This document shows, piece after piece, positions 8,022 to 15,296 of a stretch of DNA of 21,559 nucleotides. The stretch comes from an uncultured Porphyromonadaceae bacterium (lineage in GTDB: Bacteria > Bacteroidota > Bacteroidia > Bacteroidales > Muribaculaceae). How positions within the stretch are numbered: position 1 is the stretch's first letter; every line of letters begins with the position of its first letter. The position numbers and the translations under genes were made by a program. The stretch spans positions 1-21,559 of the forward strand of contig URMA01000049.1 of the NCBI GenBank assembly GCA_900548875.1, written 5' to 3'. The notes beneath the pieces were generated by a model, which worked only from the letters and a program-made list of their open reading frames with translations, ran no database searches and was not told the DNA's origin.

Positions 8022-8089
8022 ATGCCATTCAGAGGACAGACGCTGCCAAACCTCTGAATGGCATTATTTGCATGTCCTCTTGTGGCAGC
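8022..8089 (+). ncRNA. Candidate pseudoknotted RNA upstream of the replication module
   Basis: A perfect 14-bp stem, ATGCCATTCAGAGG (8022-8035) with CCTCTGAATGGCAT (8051-8064), closes a 15-nt loop. The loop bases GCTGCCA (8042-8048) are perfectly complementary to TGGCAGC (8083-8089) downstream, an H-type pseudoknot. A competing 8-bp pairing, AGAGGACA (8031-8038) with TGTCCTCT (8073-8080), would break the first stem. It lies in the 245-base gap between two HTH genes and ahead of the helicase/primase genes. I see no family name. A role in controlling replication-gene expression is inference. The strand is taken from the flanking genes. Confidence 0.5.
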
Positions 8090-8224
8090 TAATGTCTTCT
8101 TTTGTCTTTGTTAATGCAGATATTTACTCGTTTTATAAGCTCTTCTTTTTGTTTTTCCTTTGCATCATCAACGTTGAGATAGCTGTGACGACAGCTTATT
8201 GTCTAACCCCTAAAATGTTTGATT

Positions 8225-8575
8225 ATGGCAAATATTATTGTCGCAACAGAGGAGCAAATTCAAGAAGCTGTATTCAATGCGGTTTCAAAATTCTTTTCAG
8301 GAAATCAACAGACTATATTCAGTTCTGATTTGCCTGATACACTAAGTATGCCCAATGCGCTGAAAGTATTGGAAGATAACGGATTCCCGACTTCAAAGGC
8401 AAAATTGTACAAAATGACTTCGCAAGAACAAATACCTTTTATGAAGTATGGAAACAAACTTGTCTTTTCCCGTAAAGCTCTTATTGAGTGGGCACACCAG
8501 CAACTGGTTTCAAGCAGTAATGAAAATTGTGATTCAGCAATCCGCATTCAGAAATGTTTCAAACGTAAACGCTAA
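8225..8575 (+). CDS. Helix-turn-helix (excisionase-like) DNA-binding protein
   Basis: The start is taken as the ATG at 8225, giving 116 residues; an in-frame TTG lies at 8219. A MerR/excisionase-type helix-turn-helix is visible as MPNALKVLEDNGFPTSKAKLYKMTSQ (about residues 42-67), followed by IPFMKYGNKLVFSRKALIEW, the wing and beta-hairpin usual in this family. In Bacteroidales mobilizable elements such a protein typically precedes the SF3-like helicase gene, as here, with the helicase start 4 bases after this stop. It probably acts in excision or in controlling the replication genes. Long overlapping ORFs in other frames are shadows. Confidence 0.78.
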   Translation: MANIIVATEEQIQEAVFNAVSKFFSGNQQTIFSSDLPDTLSMPNALKVLEDNGFPTSKAKLYKMTSQEQIPFMKYGNKLVFSRKALIEWAHQQLVSSSNENCDSAIRIQKCFKRKR

Positions 8576-8579
8576 AACT

Positions 8580-9791
8580 ATGAATACAAAAGAAGCATTC
8601 AAAAATGAAAGTCCGTTTGTGCGGGTAGGAACAACACTTTACAAGATAGTAAGTCAGCCCCGACTAAACGGAGGGCATATCAAGAAACGTATCGTATGGA
8701 ACAACGAAACGCTTCGCCAAGATTATGGCAAGGATTATTTAGCGAGTGTTCCCAAATACGACGGCTTCTGTACCGTCCCTGACCATGTGAACTATTGCCA
8801 TGTAATAGACAATTTTCTGAATCAGTATGAACCAATAGGACACGAGCCAAAAGAAGGAGATTTCTCCCACATTCAGGCTTTGATGCGCCACATCTTCGGT
8901 GAACAATATGAGTTAGGAATGGATTATCTGCAACTTCTTTACTTACAGCCTGTACAGAAACTGCCGATTTTGCTATTGGTATCGGAAGAACGTAATACGG
9001 GAAAAAGTACGTTTTTGAACTTCCTGAAGGCTATGTTCCGCAACAACGTAACCTTTAACACGAATGAAGATTTCCGTAGCCAGTTCAATGCAGACTGGGC
9101 TGGAAAGCTCATCATTGTGGTAGATGAAGTATTGCTGAACCGCAGGGAAGATTCGGAGCGTTTAAAGAATCTCAGCACCACATTGTCTTACAAAGTAGAA
9201 GCTAAGGGTAAAGACCGTGACGAGATAGCTTTCTTTGCCAAGTTCGTACTTTGTTCCAATAATGAAAATCTACCTGTTATCATTGACCCGGGCGAAACAC
9301 GTTATTGGGTACGGAAGATTCATCGCCTTGAAAGTGACGATACGAATTTCCTGCAAAAATTGACTTCGGAAATTCCTGCTTTTCTTTACTTCCTTCAGCA
9401 TAGGGAACTGACAACCCGACAGGAAAGCCGTATGTGGTTTTCTCCGAAGTTAACCGAGACTGCGGCTTTGTTGAGAATCATCCGGTGCAACCGTGGCAAA
9501 CACGAAGTGGAGGTCATGGAACTGATAAGGGAAATAATGGACAACGTGGGAACTGACAGATTTTCTTTTTGTTTGAATGACCTGCTTAACCTGTTGAATC
9601 TTTCGGGAGTGAAAATCGAAAAGCATCACTTGCGCAGAATCATTGCAGAAAGTTGGAAATTGACACCTGCCCCCAATGGACTGACTTATACCACCTATCA
9701 GTTTGATTATAATAAGGAATGCAGGTTTGCTCCAGTCAGGAGGGTGGGACGCTTTTACACCGTCAGTAGAACATTGCTGGACAAACTTTGA
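8580..9791 (+). CDS. SF3-like helicase (primase-helicase/VirE-type) of the replication module
   Basis: The 403-residue product starts at the ATG at 8580, 4 bases after the HTH gene; an ORF can be extended upstream but only by overlapping that gene. A P-loop NTPase core is clear: Walker A SEERNTGKST (Gly141, Lys142, Ser143) and Walker B KLIIVVDE (Asp182, Glu183), followed by a sensor-like region FVLCSNNE. The arrangement fits the superfamily-3-type helicases (DUF5906-like) found in phage and plasmid primase-helicases. A C-terminal winged-helix-like region lies at about 325-400. With the downstream primase it would support replication of the excised circular form. The gene ends just before an iteron-like array. 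Confidence 0.85.
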   Translation: MNTKEAFKNESPFVRVGTTLYKIVSQPRLNGGHIKKRIVWNNETLRQDYGKDYLASVPKYDGFCTVPDHVNYCHVIDNFLNQYEPIGHEPKEGDFSHIQALMRHIFGEQYELGMDYLQLLYLQPVQKLPILLLVSEERNTGKSTFLNFLKAMFRNNVTFNTNEDFRSQFNADWAGKLIIVVDEVLLNRREDSERLKNLSTTLSYKVEAKGKDRDEIAFFAKFVLCSNNENLPVIIDPGETRYWVRKIHRLESDDTNFLQKLTSEIPAFLYFLQHRELTTRQESRMWFSPKLTETAALLRIIRCNRGKHEVEVMELIREIMDNVGTDRFSFCLNDLLNLLNLSGVKIEKHHLRRIIAESWKLTPAPNGLTYTTYQFDYNKECRFAPVRRVGRFYTVSRTLLDKL

Positions 9792-9797
9792 TTATTT

Positions 9798-9992
9798 TGT
9801 TGAATTGTTGAAATAAGCAAGTAACTTATTGATGCTTAGCTTACAATTATTTCAACAAAGGCTCAACATTCAAAATATGCTGTTGAAAAGAAAAAATAAT
9901 TGTTTCTCTTTTCGTTGGCATTTGTTGAGTTGCTGTTGAAAGGTACATCTTTGTGTTTCAACTTAATACAAGATGCGTTCAACAATTCAACA
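9798..9992. repeat. Iteron-like TGTTGAA array, candidate replication origin
   Basis: Ten copies of TGTTGAA or its complement lie in 195 bp. Seven are exact (9798, 9806, 9851, 9881, 9934, 9978, 9986) and three differ by one base (9862, 9923, 9957). The ends form a perfect 15-bp inverted repeat, TGTTGAATTGTTGAA at 9798-9812 and its complement at 9978-9992. The array lies between the helicase and primase genes, the natural place for an origin of the excised element. It may equally be an operator array for the primase promoter. Confidence 0.55.
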
Positions 9993-10023
9993 GTTTTTAC
10001 TAACAATTAAATCCGTACAGAAA

Positions 10024-10963
10024 ATGACAATTGAAGAAGCAAAGAATATAAGGCTGACAGACTATCTGCACAGTTTGGGTTATGCTCCTGTCAAACAGCA
10101 GGGGGCAAACCTTTGGTACAAATCACCGTTTCGGGAAGAAAACGAAGCATCATTCAAAGTGAATGCCGAAATCAATAAGTGGTATGACTTTGGACTGGGT
10201 AAGGGAGGCAATATCATCGCACTGGCTTCGGAACTTTACTGTTCCGTCCATGTGCCGTACCTGCCTGCAACGGATTGCAGAGCAGACACCGCACATCAGA
10301 CCCGTGTCTTTCTCTTTTCGGGAGCAATCCTCTACTGCACCTAACTTTCAACGTATGGAAATAAAGGAGCTCACTTCTCCTGCTCTGCTCTTCTATTTGC
10401 AAGAGCGGAGAATAAATTTGGAACTTGCGAAAAGAGAATGTTGTGAGGTACACTTCGAGAACAACGGCAAGCGTTATTTTGCCATCGGCTTTCAAAATAT
10501 GGCTGACGGTTACGAGATACGCAACCGATACTTTAAAGGCTGTATCGCGCCGAAGGATATCACCCATATTAGGCATGAAAGCAGAAGAAATGATACCTGT
10601 TTCGTATTCGAGGGATTCATGGACTATCTCTCGTTCCTGACCATAAGAATAGAGAAATGTCCCAATATGCCGTGTTTGGACTGGCAAGACTATATCATAC
10701 TGAACTCGGTTTCCAATCTTTCCAAGGCGATTGACGAGTTAGCCGTCTATGAGCGCATTCATTGTTTTTTCGACAATGATCGTACCGGAATGGAAGCCTG
10801 CCGAAAACTGACAAACGAGTACTCCTATCGTGTCCGTGACGCTTCACACACCTATAAGGATTGCAAGGACTTGAACGAGTATCTTATCAAGCAACGTCCT
10901 ATACAGGAAAAGAAAAATGTACAAGTTGCACCGCCTAAGAAGTCAAAAGGGCGGAGTTTATAA
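10024..10963 (+). pseudogene. CHC2/Toprim-type DNA primase, frameshifted
   Basis: The reading frame from the ATG at 10024 encodes the N-terminal primase domain: LTDYLHSLGY, then SPFREENEASFKV and KWYDFGLGKGGNIIALASEL, the CHC2-type fold, with the Cys ligands degenerate. The frame breaks at about 10261-10267. Removing one C (10264) joins VHVPYL to LQRIAEQTPHIRP in the next frame, which continues to 10963 with the Toprim-like part (CFVFEGFMDYLSF, HCFFDNDRTG, DASHTYKDCKDLNEYL). Together they make a primase of about 312 residues of the kind usual in Bacteroidales mobilizable elements. As read, translation stops at 10344. It could be a real mutation, an assembly indel (CTGCCTGC context) or, less likely, recoding. 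Confidence 0.85.
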
Positions 10964-11012
10964 TATCCACATGTATTATCGCTGTACTGGCGGAAGCCGT
11001 ATTGTCTAATGG

Positions 11013-11050
11013 AGCAAGGTTATGGAAATGTATACATTTCCGACCTTGCT
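11013..11050. other. oriT-like palindrome upstream of mobilization genes
   Basis: AGCAAGGT (11013-11020) and ACCTTGCT (11043-11050) flank a perfect 18-bp palindrome, GGAAATGTATACATTTCC (11024-11041). A further small inverted repeat follows at about 11047-11064 (TTGCTT/AAGCAA). The site is 57 bases before the MobC-like start and lies in the 144-base gap that precedes the mobilization operon, the usual position of oriT. The nick site cannot be assigned from sequence alone, and an operator for the mob operon is the alternative. Confidence 0.5.
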
Positions 11051-11107
11051 TTGCCGGAAGCAAAGACAGTCCGCTCCCGTTGGTCGCAATTAAAAGGAAA
11101 TTTCAAA

Positions 11108-11461
11108 ATGAAAAAAGATAAACAACAACCACGACCGACCAAGCGTAACAAGGTGCGTGTGGTCAGCGCAAGATTTACAGATATTGAATACCAAGCGGTA
11201 GAGAAACGCAGGAAAGATGCAGGCGTTTCCCTCAGTAGGTTTGTACATTCCGTATTGCTTACGGGGAAAGTTGTACAGCGTATCAGCAAGGCGGATGCAG
11301 ACGTACTCCGTAAATTGGCAGGGGAAGCCAACAACATCAACCAGCTTGCCCATAAAGCCAATGCCGGAGGATTCGCAGGAGTAGCAGCCGAACTGATGAT
11401 GTTAAAGAAAAAGATAGTCCAAATCATAAAACAGTTGTCCGATGATTGGAAAAATAAGTAA
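11108..11461 (+). CDS. MobC-like relaxosome accessory protein
   Basis: The start is taken as the ATG at 11108 (117 residues); the longer reading from 11009 would run through the oriT-like palindrome and begin with sequence atypical of the family. The N-terminus is basic (MKKDKQQPRPTKRNKVRV). A ribbon-helix-helix region follows, VSARFTDIEYQAVEKRRKDAG and SLSRFVHSVLLTGKV, then the conserved LRKLAGEANNINQLAHKANAGG of bacterial mobilization proteins of the MobC type. It helps the relaxase open oriT. Its end overlaps the relaxase start by 20 bases, which indicates translational coupling. Confidence 0.88.
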   Translation: MKKDKQQPRPTKRNKVRVVSARFTDIEYQAVEKRRKDAGVSLSRFVHSVLLTGKVVQRISKADADVLRKLAGEANNINQLAHKANAGGFAGVAAELMMLKKKIVQIIKQLSDDWKNK

Positions 11462-12383
11462 GGGAACTGGATTCAAAGGCTGTGTTAATTATGTATTGGG
11501 CAAGCCCGATGCAAGACTGCTGACAGCGGAAGGAGTATTGACGGACAGTATTCAAACCATTACGGACTGTTTTCAAACCCAGCGGATGATGAAGCCGAAT
11601 ATTCGTCAGCCTGTGGGACATATCTCACTCAGCTATGCGCCCGAGGATACTCCAAGAATGACGGATGAGACGCTGGTAAGTCTGGCAAAGGAGTATATGC
11701 AGAAAATGGGAATCAGAGATACCCAGTATATCATTGCCCGGCACAACGACCAGAAGCATCCGCACGTTCACATCGTTTTCAACCGTGTGGATAACAACGG
11801 ACGTACTATCAGCGACAGGAACGACTGTTATCGGAATATCAAGGTTTGCAAGGAACTGAAAGAAAAGTACGGACTTTATTTTGGTAAAGGCAAGGACAGG
11901 GTAAGAACACATCGTCTGAAAGGAAGCGATAAGACGAAGTACGAGATTTACCATGCCGTCAAGAACTCGTTAGGCAAATCCAATAGCTGGAAACAATTCA
12001 TTTCTGAATTATCCAAGCAGGGAATAAAAACGGAGTTTAAGTATAGAGGCAAGAGTAATGTTATTCAAGGTTTATCTCTTACCAAAGATGGCATTACGTT
12101 CAAGGCTTCGGGCATTGACAGGAATTTCAGCTATTCAAAACTGGATAAACAGTTGGGAGAAAACAATAACCAATACCAACAGGGTATTGGAATGACAACC
12201 AACAATGGGCAACCTGTAATACAACATGAGAATACTTATACCTCAAGCAGCAATATAGCTGAAAGCCTTGTCGGAGCATTGGGTGGATTATTCACCCCTA
12301 CTTTTAACAATGCTGATGAAAATGCGGAAGCTGCCTTTCAACGGAAGTTGAAAAAGAAGAAAAAGAAAAGAATAAATTGGTAA
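11442..12383 (+). CDS. MOBP-type relaxase/mobilization nuclease
   Basis: The 313-residue product nicks oriT and pilots the strand into the recipient. The N-terminal relaxase domain shows the candidate catalytic Tyr17 (CVNYVLG), the GHISLSYAPED strand (His60), and the metal-binding HUH motif in HNDQKHPHVHIVFNRV (His101, His108, His110). The C-terminal part (about 160-313) is basic, with a run of lysines at the very end (KKKKKKR). Length is usual for relaxases of Bacteroidales mobilizable elements. It overlaps the MobC-like gene by 20 bases. No coupling protein or mating-pore gene is in the window, so mobilization would need a helper conjugative element. Confidence 0.92.
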   Translation: MIGKISKGTGFKGCVNYVLGKPDARLLTAEGVLTDSIQTITDCFQTQRMMKPNIRQPVGHISLSYAPEDTPRMTDETLVSLAKEYMQKMGIRDTQYIIARHNDQKHPHVHIVFNRVDNNGRTISDRNDCYRNIKVCKELKEKYGLYFGKGKDRVRTHRLKGSDKTKYEIYHAVKNSLGKSNSWKQFISELSKQGIKTEFKYRGKSNVIQGLSLTKDGITFKASGIDRNFSYSKLDKQLGENNNQYQQGIGMTTNNGQPVIQHENTYTSSSNIAESLVGALGGLFTPTFNNADENAEAAFQRKLKKKKKKRINW

Positions 12384-12405
12384 AACCCCTAAAATAGATA
12401 CAAAA

Positions 12406-13107
12406 ATGAAAGAAATGGAAAACAACAATTTTATCCACACGCTGGATGCAGTATATAACCTCTGTTCCGAAATCAAAGAATTGGTAAATGTAGAAACGGA
12501 GAAACAAGAAGATGAGGGTAGTGAAGGAATTATCCTGCTTTCAGACAACCTACAACGGCTTCAATCGGAAATAACGGAAATGAAAACCGAACTATCTTAT
12601 GACAAAGAAAGACGGGAAAGACTTCGTACCGCTATAAATTTGCGGTTAAAAGAACTCAAAGAGGTATATTCAGTTCTGAGTACAACCAACGGAAAAATAT
12701 TTGCCGAGCAAGAACGAATCAGCAATGAATTGCAACGTTTGCAAAATCTGAAAGTTCAGAACAATCATACGCATATCATTGATTTCAAAACCTCCTGCCC
12801 GTTTCTGTGGCAAGCGAGTATGATTGGAATGATTAATTATGCTTCTTTTGGTAAGTAATGCTTATCAGTTTAAAAGAAATATGGTTTTGTCAGATAACGA
12901 TCTAAAGTATCGTTTTATTCGAATGCATGGCAGAGCGAGTGGAGCAGATTTAGATACTTTGGAAGTCATATTTACGCACAATAAGGATAAAAAACTTATT
13001 GGTAACATTCGCAACGTGGTAGAAGATTTTGAATACCGTACAAGGGTAAGGGCTGAAAACTTGAACGAGCAAGATTATTGCAACAGGAAGCAGAAGCCCT
13101 GAGATGA
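12406..13107 (+). pseudogene. Coiled-coil mobilization-region accessory protein, frameshifted
   Basis: The first frame (12406-12858) encodes a protein opening FIHTLDAVYNLCSEIKELV and a long coiled coil (about 40-120), then enters the start of a membrane segment (PFLWQASMIGMIN) and stops early. Removing one T (12838) joins it to MLLLVSNAYQF and DNDLKYRFIRMHGRASG in the next frame, which restores a single membrane segment and a C-terminal domain. Proteins of this layout usually follow the relaxase gene in Bacteroidales elements. A second break is likely near 13065: the third frame reads ARLLQQEAEALR and stops at 13107, a better match to the amphipathic C-terminus expected. As read, the gene is disrupted, through decay or sequence error. 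Confidence 0.7.
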
Positions 13108-13119
13108 TAATAGTTATTG

Positions 13120-13149
13120 CCCCCAACAATTCGTTTGAGTTGTTGGGGG
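13120..13149. terminator. Hairpin between convergent mob and cargo operons
   Basis: CCCCCAACAA (13120-13129) and TTGTTGGGGG (13140-13149) form a perfect 10-bp stem with a 10-nt loop. It lies between the end of the mobilization operon and the end of the leftward cargo operon, so it probably acts as a bidirectional terminator. No strong T-tract follows on either strand. Confidence 0.6.
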
Positions 13150-13161
13150 ATATATCGTCTC

Positions 13162-13755
13162 TCAATCCCACCATCCTAACAAATGATATTCTAAGAATCT
13201 AAAGAATAGACAATACGCTTTGCGAAAGCGAGCTTCATATTCGCTGTCTTCATTATACATACCCTGCGATTTATGATATACACGGAAGCGATGTTTGTTT
13301 TTCATATTCACATAAGGGATTGGAGCATCAGAATTTTCGTCCATGATAATATCCAAAAGCCTTGTAGCAATCCGCATTCGACTGATATCTTGCTCCGCAC
13401 GAGCTAAATGTCCAAAGTTCTCCCAATAGAAAATCATCCATTCCAATTTGAATTTCAACAGATTCAAGAAATAATGATAATCGTAGTCTGGATTCTCATT
13501 CATAAACATTGCCCAAATCTGTAAACGGTCTTGTCTTATGCCTTTTTGATATGCTTTCCATTCTTTTTCGGGGAGTCCCTTGTGAAGTATGAAATGGAAT
13601 CGCTTTGACCAAGTTTCATCATCATCCATTGGGTTCACTTCCTTCTGATATAACGGATTTCCCCTCATGGATTCTTCCATATTCTGCACTTCTTTCTTTT
13701 TGATTTGTGCCCAATCTTGAAAAGAGGATTGAGCATCAGTATATTTCTTTTTCAT
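13162..13755 (-). CDS. Hypothetical protein, third gene of the WYL operon
   Basis: The 197-residue product is of unknown family. The N-terminal 45 residues are charged and probably helical (KKKYTDAQSSFQDWAQIKKKEVQNMEES). The rest is helical and unusually rich in aromatic residues (LEWMIFYWENFGHLARAEQD, KAYCLFFRFLEYHLLGWWD). There is no signal peptide and no hydrophobic run long enough for a clear membrane helix, so it is probably cytoplasmic. It starts 19 bases after the stop of the WYL regulator and would be transcribed from the promoter at 15167-15202. The position makes it a candidate effector or partner of the cargo system. Confidence 0.75.
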   Translation of the reverse strand: MKKKYTDAQSSFQDWAQIKKKEVQNMEESMRGNPLYQKEVNPMDDDETWSKRFHFILHKGLPEKEWKAYQKGIRQDRLQIWAMFMNENPDYDYHYFLNLLKFKLEWMIFYWENFGHLARAEQDISRMRIATRLLDIIMDENSDAPIPYVNMKNKHRFRVYHKSQGMYNEDSEYEARFRKAYCLFFRFLEYHLLGWWD

Positions 13756-13774
13756 TTATATGTAAGATTACTGT

Positions 13775-14674
13775 TTATTTGTATAATGAACTCATTTTAT
13801 TCACCGACTGAACTATCTCTTCCCGAAAGAATAAAGGAGCAAGTACTTCCACATCCGCCCCTCTTGAGAGTAATTCCTGCCGGAAGTCTAAGGTCGGTTT
13901 CATACGGTACTCAAAGATGGAATAATCTTCTGTTGTCTCAATTTCACATTGAGAATGGTGCAAAGGCAAAGCACGGATATACTGCACATGCATTCCATAG
14001 ACTTTAATCCGAATGGTTTCCAATTTCTTGTTTTCAATCATAATACCGAAATAGTCTGCAAAGTAGGCTTCTGGATCAAAATCTTTTGGATAAATAAACT
14101 TCGTGTCCAAGGTGGTCAGTTGTTGTATTCTATCCAAAGAAAAAGTGCGGATATTATTCCGCTCTTTGCAGAAACCGATGACATACCACCTCTGCTTAAA
14201 CACTTTGATGCAATAAGGTTGCAGCGTATAGGTACTGGGGTCTTCATACCAATAGCTTTGATAATATAGCTCCAATTCTAATCCGTCACGCATGGCTTCA
14301 ATGACAGGCGTGAGGTATTTTCTGCCGGAAGGAATTTCTTCAAACAGGATTCTCCGTTTCAAATGATGGCTTTCGTTTATCAGATTATTAACGGCAAATG
14401 TATTGAGCAACCAGTTGCGAATGCCTCCCTTTTGCATATCATCCGCATTTTCGATATAATAATAGTAACCTCCCTTTCGGTTACAATTGATATTTATATC
14501 AAATACTTGTTCGATGGCAATACGCCAGTTATGAAAGGTTCTTAAAGGAATATCCTCTCCCTCACTCAATCGTGAACGAAGCCAACGCTCATTAATTTCC
14601 TCAAACGTGATTTTCCCGGCTCTGTAGATAGTGTCTACTAACCAAATGTATTTGTCAAATAAATCTTTTGTCAT
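13775..14674 (-). CDS. WYL-domain transcriptional regulator
   Basis: The 299-residue product has an N-terminal winged-helix region (about 1-75: KITFEEINERWL, IPLRTFHNWRIAIEQVF), a WYL domain (about 105-195) and a C-terminal WCX extension (about 215-290). The WYL core is clear: LQPYCIKVFKQRWYVIGF with WYV at 163-165 instead of WYL, and IRTFSLDRI at 175-183. The WCX part shows MKPTLDFRQELLSRGADVEVL. Proteins of this architecture, including BrxR and CapW, are dimeric regulators that bind inverted repeats in promoters of phage-defence loci and respond to nucleic-acid ligands. It is the middle gene of a three-gene leftward operon and is the most likely binder of the TATGC-N9-GCATA dyads, including the one ahead of its own operon. 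That link is inference. Confidence 0.9.
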   Translation of the reverse strand: MTKDLFDKYIWLVDTIYRAGKITFEEINERWLRSRLSEGEDIPLRTFHNWRIAIEQVFDININCNRKGGYYYYIENADDMQKGGIRNWLLNTFAVNNLINESHHLKRRILFEEIPSGRKYLTPVIEAMRDGLELELYYQSYWYEDPSTYTLQPYCIKVFKQRWYVIGFCKERNNIRTFSLDRIQQLTTLDTKFIYPKDFDPEAYFADYFGIMIENKKLETIRIKVYGMHVQYIRALPLHHSQCEIETTEDYSIFEYRMKPTLDFRQELLSRGADVEVLAPLFFREEIVQSVNKMSSLYK

Positions 14675-14696
14675 ATCATTCCTTTTACAAAATCAG

Positions 14697-15140
14697 CTAT
14701 TTGAACATTTTTTTAAGATGTTCTTGAATCATTTCTTCTGTTTCTCCGTAATAAGTGATTTCCCAAAGCAATCCGGCTGTCAGTTCTTGTAAAGTGATTG
14801 TTACATCTTCGTCAATATGAATATCCATACCTAAAAGAGCAGACCAAGGAGAGTAGCTTGCCACTGGGTAATAATCGCTATCTTCATCTTTTGGGTCATA
14901 AACAGAGCAATTCATATCAATCATCGGTGAGCATCCTTCCCATCTTGACACCAAATAAATGGCATATTGGGATTCAGATACATCATGCATCTGGAGTTTT
15001 TGATATACGCTACGGTAAGCTTCCCAATTAGCATGTTGCGCTTGTTTGGGCTGGTTCCGCTGATATAATGCTTTAAACTCAGGTAAGATGTCGTCAAAAC
15101 CAAACCGGATAAGTAAAGATTTGAATGTCAGTTGTTCCAT
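14697..15140 (-). CDS. 147-residue protein sharing a domain with the 254-residue protein at 20579-21343
   Basis: The product opens LTFKSLLIRFGFDDILPEFK and ends LTAGLLWEITYYGETEEMIQ. Both ends match the first 115 residues of the protein at 20579-21343 (FDDLLPYLK, IYDITFYGFSPAEIIE), so the two are paralogues within one element. It resembles a small Bacteroidales family I think is DUF6557, but I am not certain of the name. It is acidic, has no signal peptide or membrane segment, and has no visible catalytic motif. It is the first gene of the operon with the WYL regulator (22-base gap), and its start lies about 27 bases after the -7 box of the regulated promoter at 15167-15202. Confidence 0.82.
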   Translation of the reverse strand: MEQLTFKSLLIRFGFDDILPEFKALYQRNQPKQAQHANWEAYRSVYQKLQMHDVSESQYAIYLVSRWEGCSPMIDMNCSVYDPKDEDSDYYPVASYSPWSALLGMDIHIDEDVTITLQELTAGLLWEITYYGETEEMIQEHLKKMFK

Positions 15141-15166
15141 AATACAAAAATTTAAATTCGATACTA

Positions 15167-15202
15167 CAAATATCGCATAAAGTTATGCTAAACTAAAGCA
15201 TA
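15167..15202 (-). promoter_or_regulatory. Regulated cargo promoter, site 1 (for the 147-residue/WYL operon)
   Basis: Minus strand: TATGC-N9-GCATA (15202-15184), then 9 nt, then GATATTTG (15174-15167), which is 1 base off TAnnTTTG. The dyad covers the expected -33 position. A direct repeat TATGCTAAA (+ strand, 15184 and 15201) overlaps it. Confidence 0.7.
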
Positions 15203-15241
15203 TGCTAAAAAGATTTTGTTATTATGAGAGAAAAGTATTCC

Positions 15242-15277
15242 TATGCTTCCATCTGGCATAAAGCTGATTTATTTTTG
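15242..15277 (+). promoter_or_regulatory. Regulated cargo promoter, site 2 (for the 267-residue gene)
   Basis: TATGC-N9-GCATA (15242-15260), then 9 nt, then TATTTTTG (15270-15277), an exact TAnnTTTG -7 box. It sits back to back with site 1 in the divergent intergenic region. It also decides the gene start: the upstream ATG at 15243 falls inside the dyad. Confidence 0.75.
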
Positions 15278-15296
15278 CCGCATCATTAAACAAAAT

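Noticed and set aside
8092..8200. A minus-strand stretch reading YLNVDDAKEKQKEELIKRVNICINK, which looks coding-like
   Set aside because: It has no start codon after the upstream in-frame stop and is too short; it may be a gene remnant but cannot be supported.
8068..8328. An 86-residue + strand ORF with a hydrophobic N-terminus
   Set aside because: It overlaps the HTH gene at 8225 in another frame and begins inside the pseudoknot region.
10214..10687. A 157-residue minus-strand ORF across the primase frameshift
   Set aside because: The + strand frames on both sides match primase domains; the antisense frame matches nothing.
14420..14438. AATGC-N9-GCATA, a one-mismatch copy of the cargo dyad
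   Set aside because: It lies inside the WYL coding sequence with no -7 box; about 0.6 such one-mismatch hits are expected by chance in the window.
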